The notes: generated by a model not told the origin, from the sequence alone. A DNA stretch of 64,000 bases from Adineta steineri (GCA_905250115.1 CAJNOI010000002.1:502771-566770), one strand, 5' to 3'; shown: positions 1-11,960, numbered from the stretch's first letter. Translations and numbers: made by a program.

Positions 1-2072
1 ACTTCTTGAGAATTATTTAATAGTGGTTCACTGAAATTTATTATACCGGGAAGACCTTTTGAAAAAAGTATTATAATAAGTGCTAATTGTATGATTCGTT
101 GATCTATTTGAACAATTGAATGTAATGAACGCATTATTGATGTACAACGCAGGTAAATATCATCACCATGTCCTTCACGAATATCAGCACCATATAGAAG
201 ATTTTCATGTGAAGGACTTCCTTCATGATAAATGTCATTGATTGGATCATATCTAACATAGAGAGAGAGAGAAAGAATAAAAATAATTATAGGTTTTTTT
301 TTTGATTATAAATAATATACCCAAGAGATCCATGAAATATGAAAACATGAGATAAATTATTTTTTATAAGGTTGACTTTATCTATCTCATTGAGAGCATC
401 AAATTCTGGTAATCTTTTGTAAAAACTAATAAGACGAAGTGCTGTTGTATTTTTTGTATTAAGTATCTGACATAAAGCGGTAATTTTTTTTGCTAATGGA
501 TATGACCAACCATAACTAATAGGATCTAATTTAAAACCAGCATCAAATGCTTCAACAACATTTACAATAGTATCATTTTTTTGATTGAATGATGTTGAAT
601 CTAATGATGCAGTTTTATTTTTATTTAGAACAAGACTTTTCAAATCTAAATTAAGATTTCCAGTTGAATTGAGTGTTTCTTTTGATGATAAAGGTTCATC
701 GGTATTATTGACCAGGCGTAATCGTCTATTTTCTTCTATACGACGTTTTTTATTTAATTTTTCTTCTTCAGTTAATATCCATTCTTTACGCATACCAACT
801 GCAAAACATTTTTTTAATCGACATGATTTACATCGACGTCGTGTTTCTAATGTTATATCACAAGACCCGTCACGTCGACATTTTAATCGATCCTAAATAA
901 TATAATTAATTAATTAATTAATTTAGAAAAAAACAAAATCAAATTCATTTTATTTACCATATTGAATAGAGCATTTCGTCGAAAAAATGCTTTACAAGAT
1001 TCACATGAGATTGCATCAAAATTATATCCATGTGCCAAACCACAACAAACTATAATAAAATAATAAACTTCTTTTTTTATTTCTATCAAAACTCATTTTC
1101 ATTTATTATATGACACTGTTTTATTTTTTCCATGACATTTTAAATTATAAATTACATCGAAGATATCAACGGAAAAATACTTCTCTTTTTTTAACGCTAC
1201 AATTAACATTATTCAAAATATTTTTTAAACAATTATTGATATTTAAAAGAATAGAGAAAAGATCTGATTTCTTTTCGTTATTGATATAACTATAAATATT
1301 AGATTAAAAACCAAGAGAGAAATAATTTAAACGATATATTCTTATTATTTTTTTCAATAATAATAATAAATCCAATCTTAATCAATGAAAATATTGAAAA
1401 TAATTTACCGACACAAGAAAGATCAGATTTTTTTCTCGATTGACCATTTACACTAGTTGTTTCAAAAGATGCTGACGAATCTGTTGTTGCATTGTTTTTG
1501 AACAACTCTTGTGAAGTACGAGATCGTCGTTTTCGATTGTGACATACTTCTGATGAAGACTATACTCGTATAAACGAAAAGAAAATACTAATAAGATTAT
1601 ATTATATTTATCTATTCATAGTACAAAGAAAAAAAGTCATAATAATGCCTCTTAGAAATATTGTACTTAAAATAGAAACTAAATCTTTGATATAGATTTT
1701 TGTTCATTATTTATTATCATTCATAGATGTTAAATATTTTGAACGTTAGAAAAAAAAATTCCATACCTGTGGTGGTAAATTGGAAATAATAGTTAATCTA
1801 GTATGACCATTTTGTTCAATTGTGTCAACATCTTTCGTATTTGTCACTTGTTTATTCTTCAATAATCTACTTTCATCATTTATATCGTTCAGATGTAATT
1901 GATTGACTGGTGGCAATGGACTTTTGATCCTTTTAGTCATTGGACCTAATCCATTGTCATCTTGATCATTACATTCTAAATCATCACGTTTACGATTCAT
2001 TGCATATAAATACAAATCTATAACAAATAAATCGAAGTCAACGATCTGCTCATGTATATGTCTATAAATCAC
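1..2072 (-). CDS. Nuclear hormone receptor, 3' end beyond the left edge
   Basis: Ligand-regulated transcription factor acting in the nucleus. Exons on the minus strand: 2072-1767, 1559-1409, 1049-958, 892-321, 252-1 (continues past the edge). All junctions are GT..AG and phases agree. Residues 1 to about 150 are a low-complexity, Arg/Lys-rich leader. The DNA-binding domain is complete: zinc finger I reads C-V-V-C ... C-E-S-C-K-A-F-F-R-R, and finger II has Cys spacing C-x5-C-x9-C-x2-C ending RLKKCFAVGMRKEW. The P-box (ESCKA) differs slightly from the classical EGCKG. After a hinge, exons 4-5 give a helical ligand-binding domain ending in the partial stretch with IDQRIIQLALIIILF. The subfamily cannot be assigned from sequence alone. 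Translation may start at residue 1 or at the Met at residue 25, just before NRKRDD. The 5' region has no second support for the start. Confidence 0.9.
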
Positions 2073-5000
2073 TGAGACATATTTTTAATGATTTGTAAAA
2101 ATCTAATCATTCAGATAGAAAAAAAAGATATTTATACAGCTTATCATTGTATATATATATATTTTTTTTTTCGGTACATTCATTGGATAATATTTGCACT
2201 TATTTTGATGTGATAAATAGAAAATACAAAAATTTTTGTTTTAATACATCTACATATACAAACGTTTGTTTTTTCTATCTTAATTTTACTTATTCTCAAC
2301 TGTTCTTACTTACGTTCTCTTCTTTATTCTTTATAGTGAAAGGTTGATGTTGTTTCTCTATAAATGTATGGACGCAGTCACACGCATACAAGGATACCTT
2401 CGTTGTTAGATGTACGAAGACAGCATAAAGAGAATGACGAAAAAAAAAGAGGAAAAAAGAAAAGAAAGAAAAAAACAAAACTAGTTACGAAACGACATCG
2501 AGAATAATAATAATCAAAGAAAAAAAATATTATCGAAGAACGTCAATAAAGGACTAAATTTACTAAGTGTACTGACAAGAATATCTCATATTTCTCGTAA
2601 AATTTTAACAATCTACAAGTTTAGATGTGTTATTATTAGAAACATGATTTATCGTGTTTTTCTTCTGATATGCCATATACACATATATATATAGATATAT
2701 ATATACAGACATAGATTTGTCGGAAAGAAAGAAGTATTTTTGTGCGATAGTACTTTGCGTACTATTGACGAATGGAAAAATAGCACGCAATATACTTCGA
2801 ACTTAAAAATATATACTGAAATGTACTTTTCGGATAGAAGAAACAAAGAGTTCGAAGACATTCATGTATATATATATATATATATATGTGTGTGTGCGCG
2901 TATATGTAAATATTTATGTCGCAGTCCAATTCGAGAAATAAGAAAAATATAGAACGAATAAAATTACTGATAGTTATGTACGTATAAACATTAGTAAGAG
3001 TGGATTTCTTTCATTATATCGAATAACTATCGACACTCTCAAAATATTATTTTAATGAAACTTAGACTTTTGTGTATCGTTCATATGAGTTTTAAATTAA
3101 TACTATAATAAATATAGTATATTATTAGCTACATATCGTGAGTAACTTTGGCATTAGGTTCTTTTGTCTATGGATACTAATAAAAAATACTCATGTATCG
3201 ATCTTATATTAAAGCTAATGAGTAGAGATCAACGTGACATTGTGAAGTGCAGTAAAATAGAAGGAGATATTTTGCTGAATAGAAAGAAAAGAAAAGAGAA
3301 GCAAAAAAAAATGATATATAGACGCTTTTGCCCTTACTGACGATAGGCAAATAAGAAAGAAAGAAAGAAGAGAACAATAATAGTAACTAAAGAAAAAAAA
3401 AGCCGTTTTTTTCTTTTCTTCTTGAAGAATGTTCTCCTTATATTTGGTTTTACTGAATAGAAATTTTTTTTACACATATAATAATATATTAAAAATAGGT
3501 TTTTTTCCTCGCTACTTCTAGATATTAACATATTTTATCTATTTTTATCATAAAACTACTTGTAATTATCTTTTATTTATTATGCTAAAGAGAACAATTT
3601 TACTTAGTGCTCCATAAATCTCTCTATCTAAGTGTGAAGTTTATTTTATGTAATATTAAGTACAAAAAAAAGGCAAAAACTTATAAATTTTTTTCTTTCT
3701 GACAAAATCACATTTCTAATGATGAAAAACAAGAATTAAATCAAGTACATTTTTTGAAAATCATAAGAATATAATCTGACTATAACAGAAAATGATTCAT
3801 AATTGTATCATATTCTGTAAGTCGTAGAGCTGAATAAAAATCTATGACGCACTTCTCAACTAATAATTAATTTGTCTATTGTACTATTCGATATGATAAA
3901 AATGTCTACCTAAAGGCATTTTACTCCTACCGTTCTACATAAGATAAAGATAAATAAAATACTTGTGTCGTGTGACATGTGTGTGTGTGTGTTTATATAA
4001 TAATTCATTTAATACATCTTAGAATGCTTAAAGAAAATAAAACGATTTTCTTTATTTAATCAGCTTAATTTACTTGACAGTATACAAAAAATATTTCGAT
4101 TTAACTTCTTTTTTTTTATAAACTTATATTTACTATGAACATAGTATTAACATTGATATATGAAAATGACGACAACATGTTTAACACTTTCTTCGTCATA
4201 CAATAATATATTTTTATTTCTTTTCACACTGCCTTAATAGTAAACTCAATGAACTTTATTCAGTGCATTCTTTTTCTTACATAACATGGCAAATATGAAT
4301 GAAAGTCAATATAAATAAAGAAAACAGAAAATTATTTTTGTCATTTAAACCATGACCAGATATAACCAAGGATAATATTTTATTTTCTAGTTATTAAATA
4401 ACAAAACTGTCAAATAATAAATACGGCTTCTCATTTCATCGTTCATGTTATTATCCCTGTACCTAAAACAGATTTCTCTATTATTAAATAAAATGTTAAA
4501 TAAAATGTAAAAAACGTTCAACTAAAACATGAACCTTTATTTAATATATAATTAAAAAGTAGGCCATTCGTTCTAAACACTGCACGTACTTTTTTCCATT
4601 AGTGACTTTATATATTCTTTGACTTCAAAGTTTTTTTTCTTTTAGTGTAGTTTTAAATAGATGAAATAAGATCATTTATATTTATACTTAATAATTCTTC
4701 GGTTAAATGAATATTTTGTCCTACATAATTGTTACTAGTATAAAAGTACATTTTATACATCAATGTTGAACAAGATAATCAATATCGGTTTAATAAGGAT
4801 TAAAAACTATATTATTTACATAAATTTCTATAAATAAAATACTTATGAAAACAAAATTCATCTCTTAAGGGCAAACAGAAAAAACTCCTTCGCAAATCAT
4901 AGAAAATTGTTTTTCTTTTAAATATTTTGTACTCCGTGTCATATGGTTTTTGTATAAAACTAAGTATACATTATTATAGAATATTTTTTTTGACGTTGCT

Positions 5001-5182
5001 AATTCTGAGGGTGGGTATGAGTATTCTATTGATTCCATATTCGCACTAACCCTTGATCACATCCTCATTTCACATACAAATCGAAAACATTTATTTAGTT
5101 CTCTTTTATTATAGAAGAAAAAAAGAAATGAAAAAGGAACAAGCGAAAAAACAACAAAAAAAATTAACAACGAATAAAAGCA
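2073..5182. other. Gene-free AT-rich stretch
   Basis: About 3.1 kb between the nuclear receptor start and the pseudogene. I see only short chance open frames rich in Lys, Phe and Tyr, poly-A and poly-T tracts and a TA/TG microsatellite near 2866-2900. It probably holds the receptor promoter and any untranslated first exon, but no specific site can be defended. Confidence 0.6.
2866..2900. repeat. TA/TG microsatellite
   Basis: An alternating TA run passes directly into a TG/CG run. It is simple-sequence DNA with no coding role. Confidence 0.85.
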
Positions 5183-6232
5183 TTAGTCTCTCAATGGGTA
5201 CTCGTTTTTTGTAAAATCACAAAGAATGTTGATGACTTGTTCAAAATCAACTTTTTGTTCACCTGTACCCGCACAGCCAGCTGCTTGTATTAAGGATTGT
5301 CTGTCTTGGTAATATTTCGATTGTGCCGATAGATGTAGGAATTGAAATCGTGCAGCTTTCAGTTCATTAGGTACGTCGGCCATATGAAATCCATCGTACC
5401 ACCCATCCCAGGTGCACCAATCCCATATTCGGATCCGATCGGATCCTATGGCGGATTCTATCGGAATCCGACGATCCGACAAAATCCTATAGGATTCCTG
5501 GTGACGGAATCACTTCGGATTCCGTTATGGTCGGATCCAACATCGGATCTCACAATTTCCAACAAACGGATCTAGACGGATCCGATAGGTGACCATCAGG
5601 CCATCATAGAAAATAGCTAAAAACGCCGCTCATCAAATTTGCAGCAAGTGACTGAAAATTTCCCGTACGGAATCCAATGGAAATCCGTCACCAGGAATCC
5701 TGTCGGATTCTGTCAGATGATCGGATCCTATAAGATCCGATCGGATCCAACGTTGGATTGGTTGACCTGGGATGTTTTTGTAAATAAACAATAAAATCGT
5801 TCAACCGTTTGTTTTCTTCGGCTTCCATTGGCTCAATGCATTTATTTAAAACTTGAGCGAATGTTAATGATCTTGCTCGAATTTTCCATTTTTTGATTCG
5901 GGATGCGATACTTTATATCGATCTTGAAAAACGTGATTGATCACTACTTGGTTCAATTTAAAGGCAACTTCCTCGAACAGTAATTTATACATGTTTAATT
6001 TTTCTTCAATCTTTTTTTGTTGTCTATAGTAGTTTTGCTAAATTAATTTTTTCTTGTGTTTGTTTCTGTTTTGTTTCTTCTTCTGATTGTCTTTTAATCA
6101 ATGCAAGATCACGTTGTATATCTGTAATTCTGCTTTAATTTCAATATCATTCTTTTTCAGAATGTTCAATTGAACCTTCAAATTGTATACTTCACTTTCT
6201 AATATGATTTTGTCCTTGTATAACCTGTCTCT
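5183..6232 (-). pseudogene. Decayed coiled-coil protein gene split by an insertion
   Basis: Read on the minus strand, this tract gives protein-like sequence that is continuous only if the frame is changed several times. From upstream: a charged helical stretch (YKDKIILESEVYNLKVQLN), a frameshift near 6125, a Gln/Glu/Lys coiled coil (IKRQSEEETKQKQTQEK), a second shift near 6035, a stretch with KLLFEEVAFKLNQVV, a third shift near 5885, then IEPMEAEENKRLNDFIVYLQ. The terminal-inverted-repeat element at 5404-5774 interrupts it here. The frame resumes with a C-terminal part containing VPNELKAARFQFLHLSAQSK and ending NEYPLRD before a stop at 5183. No splice sites explain the shifts. The family is not recognised. 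A pseudogene is the simplest reading. Confidence 0.6.
5404..5774. mobile_element. GGATCC-rich terminal-inverted-repeat element (MITE-like)
   Basis: The ends are inverted copies: CATCCCAGGT then ACCAATCC on the left, and the reverse complement ending GGGATG on the right. Homology between the two arms continues inward for roughly 100 bp (about 5404-5510 against 5660-5774). The interior is saturated with GGATCC, GGATCT and GGATTCC words on both strands. GC content is clearly above the surroundings. It carries no convincing open frame, so it would be non-autonomous. It lies inside the pseudogene coding tract. I could not define a target-site duplication. Confidence 0.65.
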
Positions 6233-6235
6233 GTA

Positions 6236-6525
6236 TTATGACCATTTTATTCGATGATAACATCTACCAAGGTCGAACAATCCGGCCTGGAAACGGTCGG
6301 TTCCAGACAACTCCGGTGAATGGATCCGCTCACAGGATTTGTCCAGTTTCGGACGAAATTGACAAGAACTTGGCGAAAATGGCAGGCGGATACGGCCATC
6401 GAATTTCTGACAGTTACCTGCTCGTTCCAACCAGAAACGGCATGTTTCCAGCAGATTTCGGCCGAAAATTCACGAAATATTGCTTCAAAAATCATCGTCC
6501 AGGATATGTGAAATACTGATGCCAT
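6236..6525. other. Higher-GC patch open in several frames, origin unknown
   Basis: This 290-bp tract is richer in G and C than its flanks and has few stops, so frames of 60-93 codons are open on both strands (for example plus 6238-6519 and minus 6247-6525). It contains the palindrome TTTCGGCCGAAA near 6455. No frame gives a recognisable protein. The openness on both strands suggests composition, not coding. It could be a fragment of another repeat next to the pseudogene. Confidence 0.35.
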
Positions 6526-6557
6526 ATCTACAAATATTTTTTTTGTTGTAGAAACTG

Positions 6558-6924
6558 TTCATACTCTTCCTTTTTTAATTAATTATAGAAACAAAATGAT
6601 GTAAGCTTTCTAATGCATGGCATTCTTCATCAGACTAAGTTAACTATACAATTTTATACATATTTATACATGTATATTTCTTCTTTTTTCTCTCTTCTTT
6701 AATAGTAATACAGGAGACAAGACGGTAAAGTAACTAGGCAAGTATGTAAACTTCTCCTGTATCGCTATTAAAGATTAAAGAAAAGAGAAAAAAGAAGAAA
6801 TATACATATATATATAAATATGTATAAAATTGTATAGTTAACTTAGTCTGATGAAGAATGCCATGCATTCGAAAGCTTACAATTATTTTGTTTTTATAAT
6901 TAATTAATAAAGGAAGAGTATGAA
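6558..6924. mobile_element. Foldback (long inverted repeat) element
   Basis: Left arm 6558-6717 and right arm 6753-6924 are reverse complements with few mismatches, around a spacer of about 35 bp. The outer ends read TTCATACTCTTCC. The inner ends read ACAGGAGA. Shared arm words include ATGCATGGCATTCTTCATC and TAGTTAACT. There is no coding capacity. An 11-bp direct repeat, ATATCTACAAA, occurs on the left near 6525 and on the right near 6927 and may be a target duplication, although the left copy lies 24 bp outside the inverted repeat. Confidence 0.75.
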
Positions 6925-7176
6925 AAATATCTACAAAGACTCAATAATTTTTAATATTAGAAGAGATAGAAAATTTAATTTAAAATTTATTAGCATTTTG
7001 GTTAACAAAAAATAAAAGATAATAATAAGTAGTTGTCTTCAACTTTCGTAAAGATAGTGTAAAAAGTATTATCTTCACTGCTTTAACCTAAGCAGAAAAA
7101 GTTGGTTACATATAGAAATGAAAATTGTCTGACATTATTATTACATGCTAATGAGTTATTCTCGAATTTGTGAAGG

Positions 7177-7644
7177 GCGACTACAAATTTCATGGTAAAA
7201 TTTGACTCAGAAATGAGACATGTAGGTTTGTAGAGAAAAACTTTCTCTACCGAATGTTATATTTACAATCGAATTCTGCTGTGTATCGTAAAAATTGATT
7301 TTTCGCTTGAATTCAAGCCAATTAAAGACATACATCCAACTTTCTTCTGCGTCCGTGAACCTCAATAGAACATTGATTTGAACCCTGAAAATACATTACT
7401 TTTTAGAGTAAATATCAGAGAACAAAACCTTTGCTTCAAAAAAAGTTTAATGTAAAAAATGAATTATAGGGAAGCGATTTAGTTGACTTCGATACAGGCC
7501 TCTATTTGATCTGAATTCAAGCCACAAATCGATTTTTACGGTACTCAATAGAATTCAATAGTATGTATACCATTCGATAGAGAAAAATTTTCTCTACAAA
7601 TCTACATATCTCGCATTTCTGGGTCAAGAATCTGTAGTTGCCTC
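7177..7644. mobile_element. Diverged long inverted repeat
   Basis: About 140 bp at 7178-7316 recurs in reverse complement at about 7511-7641. Shared blocks include GACTCAGAAATG/GACCCAGAAATG, TAG(G/A)TTTGTAGAGAAAA, TTTCTCTA(C/T)CGAATG and CGTAAAAAT(T/C)GATTT. Arm identity is lower than in the other foldback elements, so it is older. The roughly 190-bp centre has no useful reading frame. It is probably a decayed non-autonomous element. Confidence 0.6.
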
Positions 7645-9036
7645 TGATAAAAGAATGTTTTATTTAGAATGTTACTATTGAAAAGATCAGTATATCATAT
7701 AATAATTTTATATAGTTAAGTTATTCATTGTATATTATATCTTTTTTTTTCGTTTGATATTGAACATAAATACAGGTGTTACATACAAAGAAGATCTATG
7801 TTTATACAAGTACATTAAATATTTACTATTGCTATTCAAAATCTGAAAGTATATTTCACAGATCAGTTCACAAATGTGTCATAAGATAATATGTGATAGT
7901 TTTCAGAAATAAATTTTAGTCAAATATAAGCTACTTTTAAGAGATAACACAAACATACTGATTATTAAAAAGATGAACTTTGATTCAACATAAAATTTCA
8001 AAATGTACACGATCAACTTATTTTCTGTATTAATAATGTCTTCAACACAGATAAATAGAAGTCTTGTCGAATAACTTCAAATTTTCATTTTCAAAATTGA
8101 ATGATATTGAAATGCCTTTAATAGATTTTTCTGATTTATATCCAGATACGTGTTAATGCTTTGTGTAAGACGAATAAGTATTTGTGAAACTGACAAGTAA
8201 AAATAAATATGTGAATGTCTATCGCAGAAGATTGTAACATAATTAAGAAGATGTAAAGCTTTATAAAAGTTTACTCTTGATCATTATCCAATAGCAAGTA
8301 GGTGAGACTGATCAGTTAGTTGATTGCATTATAGTTTATTTATTTATTTTAAACATCTGATTAGTACAGAAACAAATAACACGTAAAGGAAGATCATTTC
8401 ATGAATTTTATTCATTTGAATGTGCATATTTGTTGATCTTTCATGTTTCTGATAACATTATATTAGTCATAGAACATACATACGTGTAGTCGTTGACTCA
8501 CGAAAATAAAATGAAGTTAAAAAAAAACAATTGAAAATGTATGTAATAATTAAATGTTTCTTTTTCCTCATTGTTCCAACAGAAAATCTTTATTAAAATT
8601 TTTATTATTATTCTAGTATTCTTATCATATTATTCAATAATCATTTGTCTCGAAATAAAAATAATTGCAAATTTCTATCATTCTGTAATAATGACTGAAA
8701 AAAAACAAACCTCTATCTAGAGATCTTCTGTAAAGACAAATATTTTAGCAACTATTTCTTACAGATTATTTTTTTGAATTGTCAATAATGGCCATACTTT
8801 AACGTCCTTTCCGTTTGTCGGTAACTGATAAATATCTCTGATAATACATGTAACATTTTGTGACGTATATTCATCAAGTATGAAAAAACCAAGTGAAATA
8901 CTAATAATAGAGAAAACAATGTAAATGATGATAAAAAGAACAATCTCGAAAGAAAATTCTTATACTATAAAATGATACATTTTTCTCATTCATTTATAAA
9001 CATTTGTTCTTGAATTAGTCTACATTACAACAGACA
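7645..9036. other. Gene-free upstream region of the ART-TPR gene
   Basis: AT-rich DNA with no open frame of note. A TATA-like stretch near its right end is listed separately. Confidence 0.5.
8965..8972 (+). promoter_or_regulatory. Possible TATA box of the ART-TPR gene
   Basis: CTATAAAA lies about 65 nt upstream of the ATG of the intronless gene. In DNA this AT-rich such a match is weak evidence, so treat it as a candidate only. Confidence 0.2.
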
Positions 9037-11390
9037 ATGGCAAACAACAAATCAACAGCATCTGTTCAAACCAATACCCAAGCTAATGCTAAACACGTAT
9101 CAAACTTTTCCAAGGATGCAGTTGAAAATCGATGTATTAACATGCAAAGAGTGCAAAATCTTCTCCTTATTTGGTTGCACAACAATATTCATAACAATAA
9201 TGTTGATTGTAATAATACAATCAAACAATTAAAACGTGTAGTTAACAACGTAAATACGTTTACTGATGGTAATCAATGTATTGAATTTATTCAAACCATT
9301 ACCAAGAACAAAATATGTATGATTGTGTCTGATTCACTTGGTAAACATATTATGCCTCACATACATGATATGTATCAAGTAGAGACCATTTTCATTTTTT
9401 CTAACCACCGACGATGGCGAAAACGATCGGCTAAACAATGGTCTAAAATAAAAGGAATCTTCACAGATATAACATCAGTTTGTGAAGCTCTTAAACAAGT
9501 TGCTTACCAATGTGAGCAAAATTCCACCTCAATTAGCTTTGTAGCATCAACCAAAAACTTGGATGACTTGGATCCAGCCTTTATGTATACTCAGATCTTG
9601 AAAGAGATCTTATTAACCATCAACTTCGAAGACAAAAATTTGAAAGAATTTATTACTTATTGTCGTGATGTATATGATGATGATGAAAATGAATTAAAAA
9701 ATGTTCATGAATTACAAACAACATACAAATACAACATACCTATATGGTGGTATACATGGGATGCATTTTTATATCGTATGCTTAATTGTGCATTAAGATC
9801 AATGAATTTTGATATTATTGTTCGAATGGGCTTCTTTATTTATGATCTACATCGTGATATTCAACGACTCCATTCGGAACAATTTGATGGCGATCAATCA
9901 GGCCAAATATTTACAGTTTATCGTGGACAAGGCCTTTCGAAAGACGATTTCACTAAAATGACAAATACTAAAGGTGGATTTCTTTCCTTTAATAACTTTT
10001 TATCAACTAGTAAAAATCATGATGTTTCGCTTAATCTCGCGCAACAAGCAGCTACAAATCCTGATCTTGTTGGAATTCTATTTGTTATGTCCATTAATCC
10101 TACAGATTTAATAATTCCATTTGCTTCCGTTACAGATGTTAGTTATTTTCATATGGAAGATGAAGTTCTCTTCTCTATACATACTATTTTTCGCGTTGAA
10201 GATATTAAACCAATGGATGGAAACAAGCATCTGTATCAAGTAAAATTAACATTGACCAGCGACAACGACCAAGATCTTCGTACTCTTGCTCATCGTGTAC
10301 GACAAGAGACCTTCCCAAGTTCGATAGGATGGTATAGATTAGGATTACTGCTAGAGAAAATGGGTCAGTTCAGTAAAGCTCAAGAATTTTATGAAGTTTT
10401 ACTTCATCAAACAACGTATGAAAGTGACAAGGCACCTATTTATATTCGACTAGGTCAGATCAAATATAATCAAGGAGAATATCAAGAAGCACTTACATAT
10501 TATGAAAAAACGCTTCTTTCTAATCATTCTGATTTGGATGTTTCCTATAATAACATCGGTTTGGTATATTACAACATGAGTGATTATCCAAAAGCACTTT
10601 TATTTCATGAAAAAGCTCTTACAATTCGACAACAATCACTTCCTTCCAATCATCCTGATTTAGCTTCTTCCTACAAAGATACCGCTAACGTGTACTGCAG
10701 TATGGCTGATTATCCGAAAGCACTTTCTTATTATGAGAAAGCTCTTGCAATTCGAGAACAATCGCTTCCTCCCAATCATCCCGACTTGGCTTCTTCCTAC
10801 ATGGACATCGGTATTGTGTATTACAGTATGGGTGATTATCCAAAAGCACTTTTATTTCATAAAAAAGCCCTTATAATTCGAGAACAATCACTTCCTTTCG
10901 ATCATCCTGATTTGGCTACTTCCTGCATAAATACCGCTAACGTGTACTACAGTATGGCTGATTATCCGAAAGCACTCTCTTATTATGAAAAATCTCTTGA
11001 AATTCGACAGCAATCACTTGCTCCCAATCATCCTGATTTGGCTTCTTCCTATAATAACATCGGTTTGATATATTACTACAGGAATGATTATTCAAAAGCA
11101 TNNNNNNNNNNATCGGTTTGGTATATTACAGTATGGGTAATTATCCAAAAGCACTTTCATCTCATGAGAAAGCTGTTGCAAGTCGACAACAATCACTTCC
11201 TTCCAATCATCCTGATTTGGGTGCTTCTTATAACAACATCGGTGCAGTACATGAGAATATGGGCAACTATGCAGACGCTCATGCAGTTTATGAACGTGCT
11301 GTTCAAAACGTACTACAATCATTGCCATCAAATCATTCAAGTCGTCAACAATGGAGAAAAAACCTCGAACGCATAAAAAAGGGATTATAA
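9037..11390 (+). CDS. ADP-ribosyltransferase with kinesin-light-chain-type TPR array (assembly gap inside)
   Basis: Predicted mono-ADP-ribosyltransferase that would transfer ADP-ribose from NAD to arginine on a protein target, with TPRs for partner binding. Residues about 1-200 form an uncharacterised N-terminal domain (ICMIVSDSLGKH, then a WSKIKGIF block). The ART domain, about 240-410, shows the R-S-E triad: R296 in VYRGQG, S323 in the STS motif, and E374-D-E376, the ExE that marks arginine-specific enzymes. From about residue 430, TPR units of 42 residues follow, with the signature NHPDLASSY. Ten N (11102-11111) interrupt the array. The frame before the gap (codon at 11101) and after it (codon at 11112) disagree only because the gap length is arbitrary. 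The TPR frame resumes as IGLVYYSMGNYPKAL and stops at 11390. The gene is intronless, unlike its neighbours. No signal peptide is seen. Confidence 0.9.
10531..11350 (+). repeat. Tandem 126-bp TPR coding repeats
   Basis: Consecutive 42-codon units encode NIGLVYY..DYPKAL..HEKAL and TANVYCSMADYPKALSYYEKAL types in alternation, so the higher-order unit is about 252 bp. The near-identical DNA explains why assembly failed at 11102-11111. Confidence 0.8.
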
Positions 11391-11907
11391 TTTCTTTCTG
11401 CATTTTTTTAAAAGTTAAAAATAACTGATGAAAAAGATGAATTGTAGAAAAGACGCTCATGGTTACATTATTATGTGTGAACAAGTAGAGTTTCGTTGTA
11501 TTAGTTAAGTTGATGATTTTCCTTGCTCAACTACATATTTAAAAGATTGAAAATATTATATCTCAAATGTTGTATGTTTTATATATAGTGATTTTGTTTC
11601 TATATTTTTCTAATGCAAAAGGTTTTTAATTCTATCATGGTCATAATAGATTATATAAATAAGAATGATATCACTACTTATTCATGTCAATTTTTTCTTC
11701 TAGTACAAGAAAAATGTACCCAGATTTTTAAAGTAAACCAAGTGATTTTATGTTCACAAATCATTCTTAAAACTATATACTAATTTTAGTTAAGCTATTT
11801 CAAAATCTAATTGCTTTTAATTCATTATCCTTTTTCGTTTTGTCGATTAATGTCATAATACTTCATTATAAAGTTTATTTCAAATACATTATGTTGATTT
11901 CGTTCTT

Positions 11908-11960
11908 GAGGGTGGGTATGGATGTGTATGTTATTTTTATCTGATACCCACACCCACACT
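11908..11960. repeat. GGGTGGGTATG hairpin
   Basis: GAGGGTGGGTATG is followed, after about 20 bp, by GATACCCACACCC, giving an imperfect stem. The same 13-base left half occurs at about 5007-5019 in another gene-free stretch. Confidence 0.4.

Noticed and set aside
585-896. Plus-strand frame opposite the nuclear receptor
   Set aside because: It is antisense to the exon encoding zinc finger II and hinge, which is strongly supported.
9037-11376. TPR gene ending at 11376 in the frame that continues through the 10 N
   Set aside because: After the gap that frame gives no TPR sequence, while the +1 frame gives two perfect TPR units to 11390. The N run is a placeholder of arbitrary length.
11092-11484. 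Minus-strand open frame across the assembly gap
   Set aside because: It is antisense to the TPR array. The repeats are open on both strands, and it runs through the N gap.
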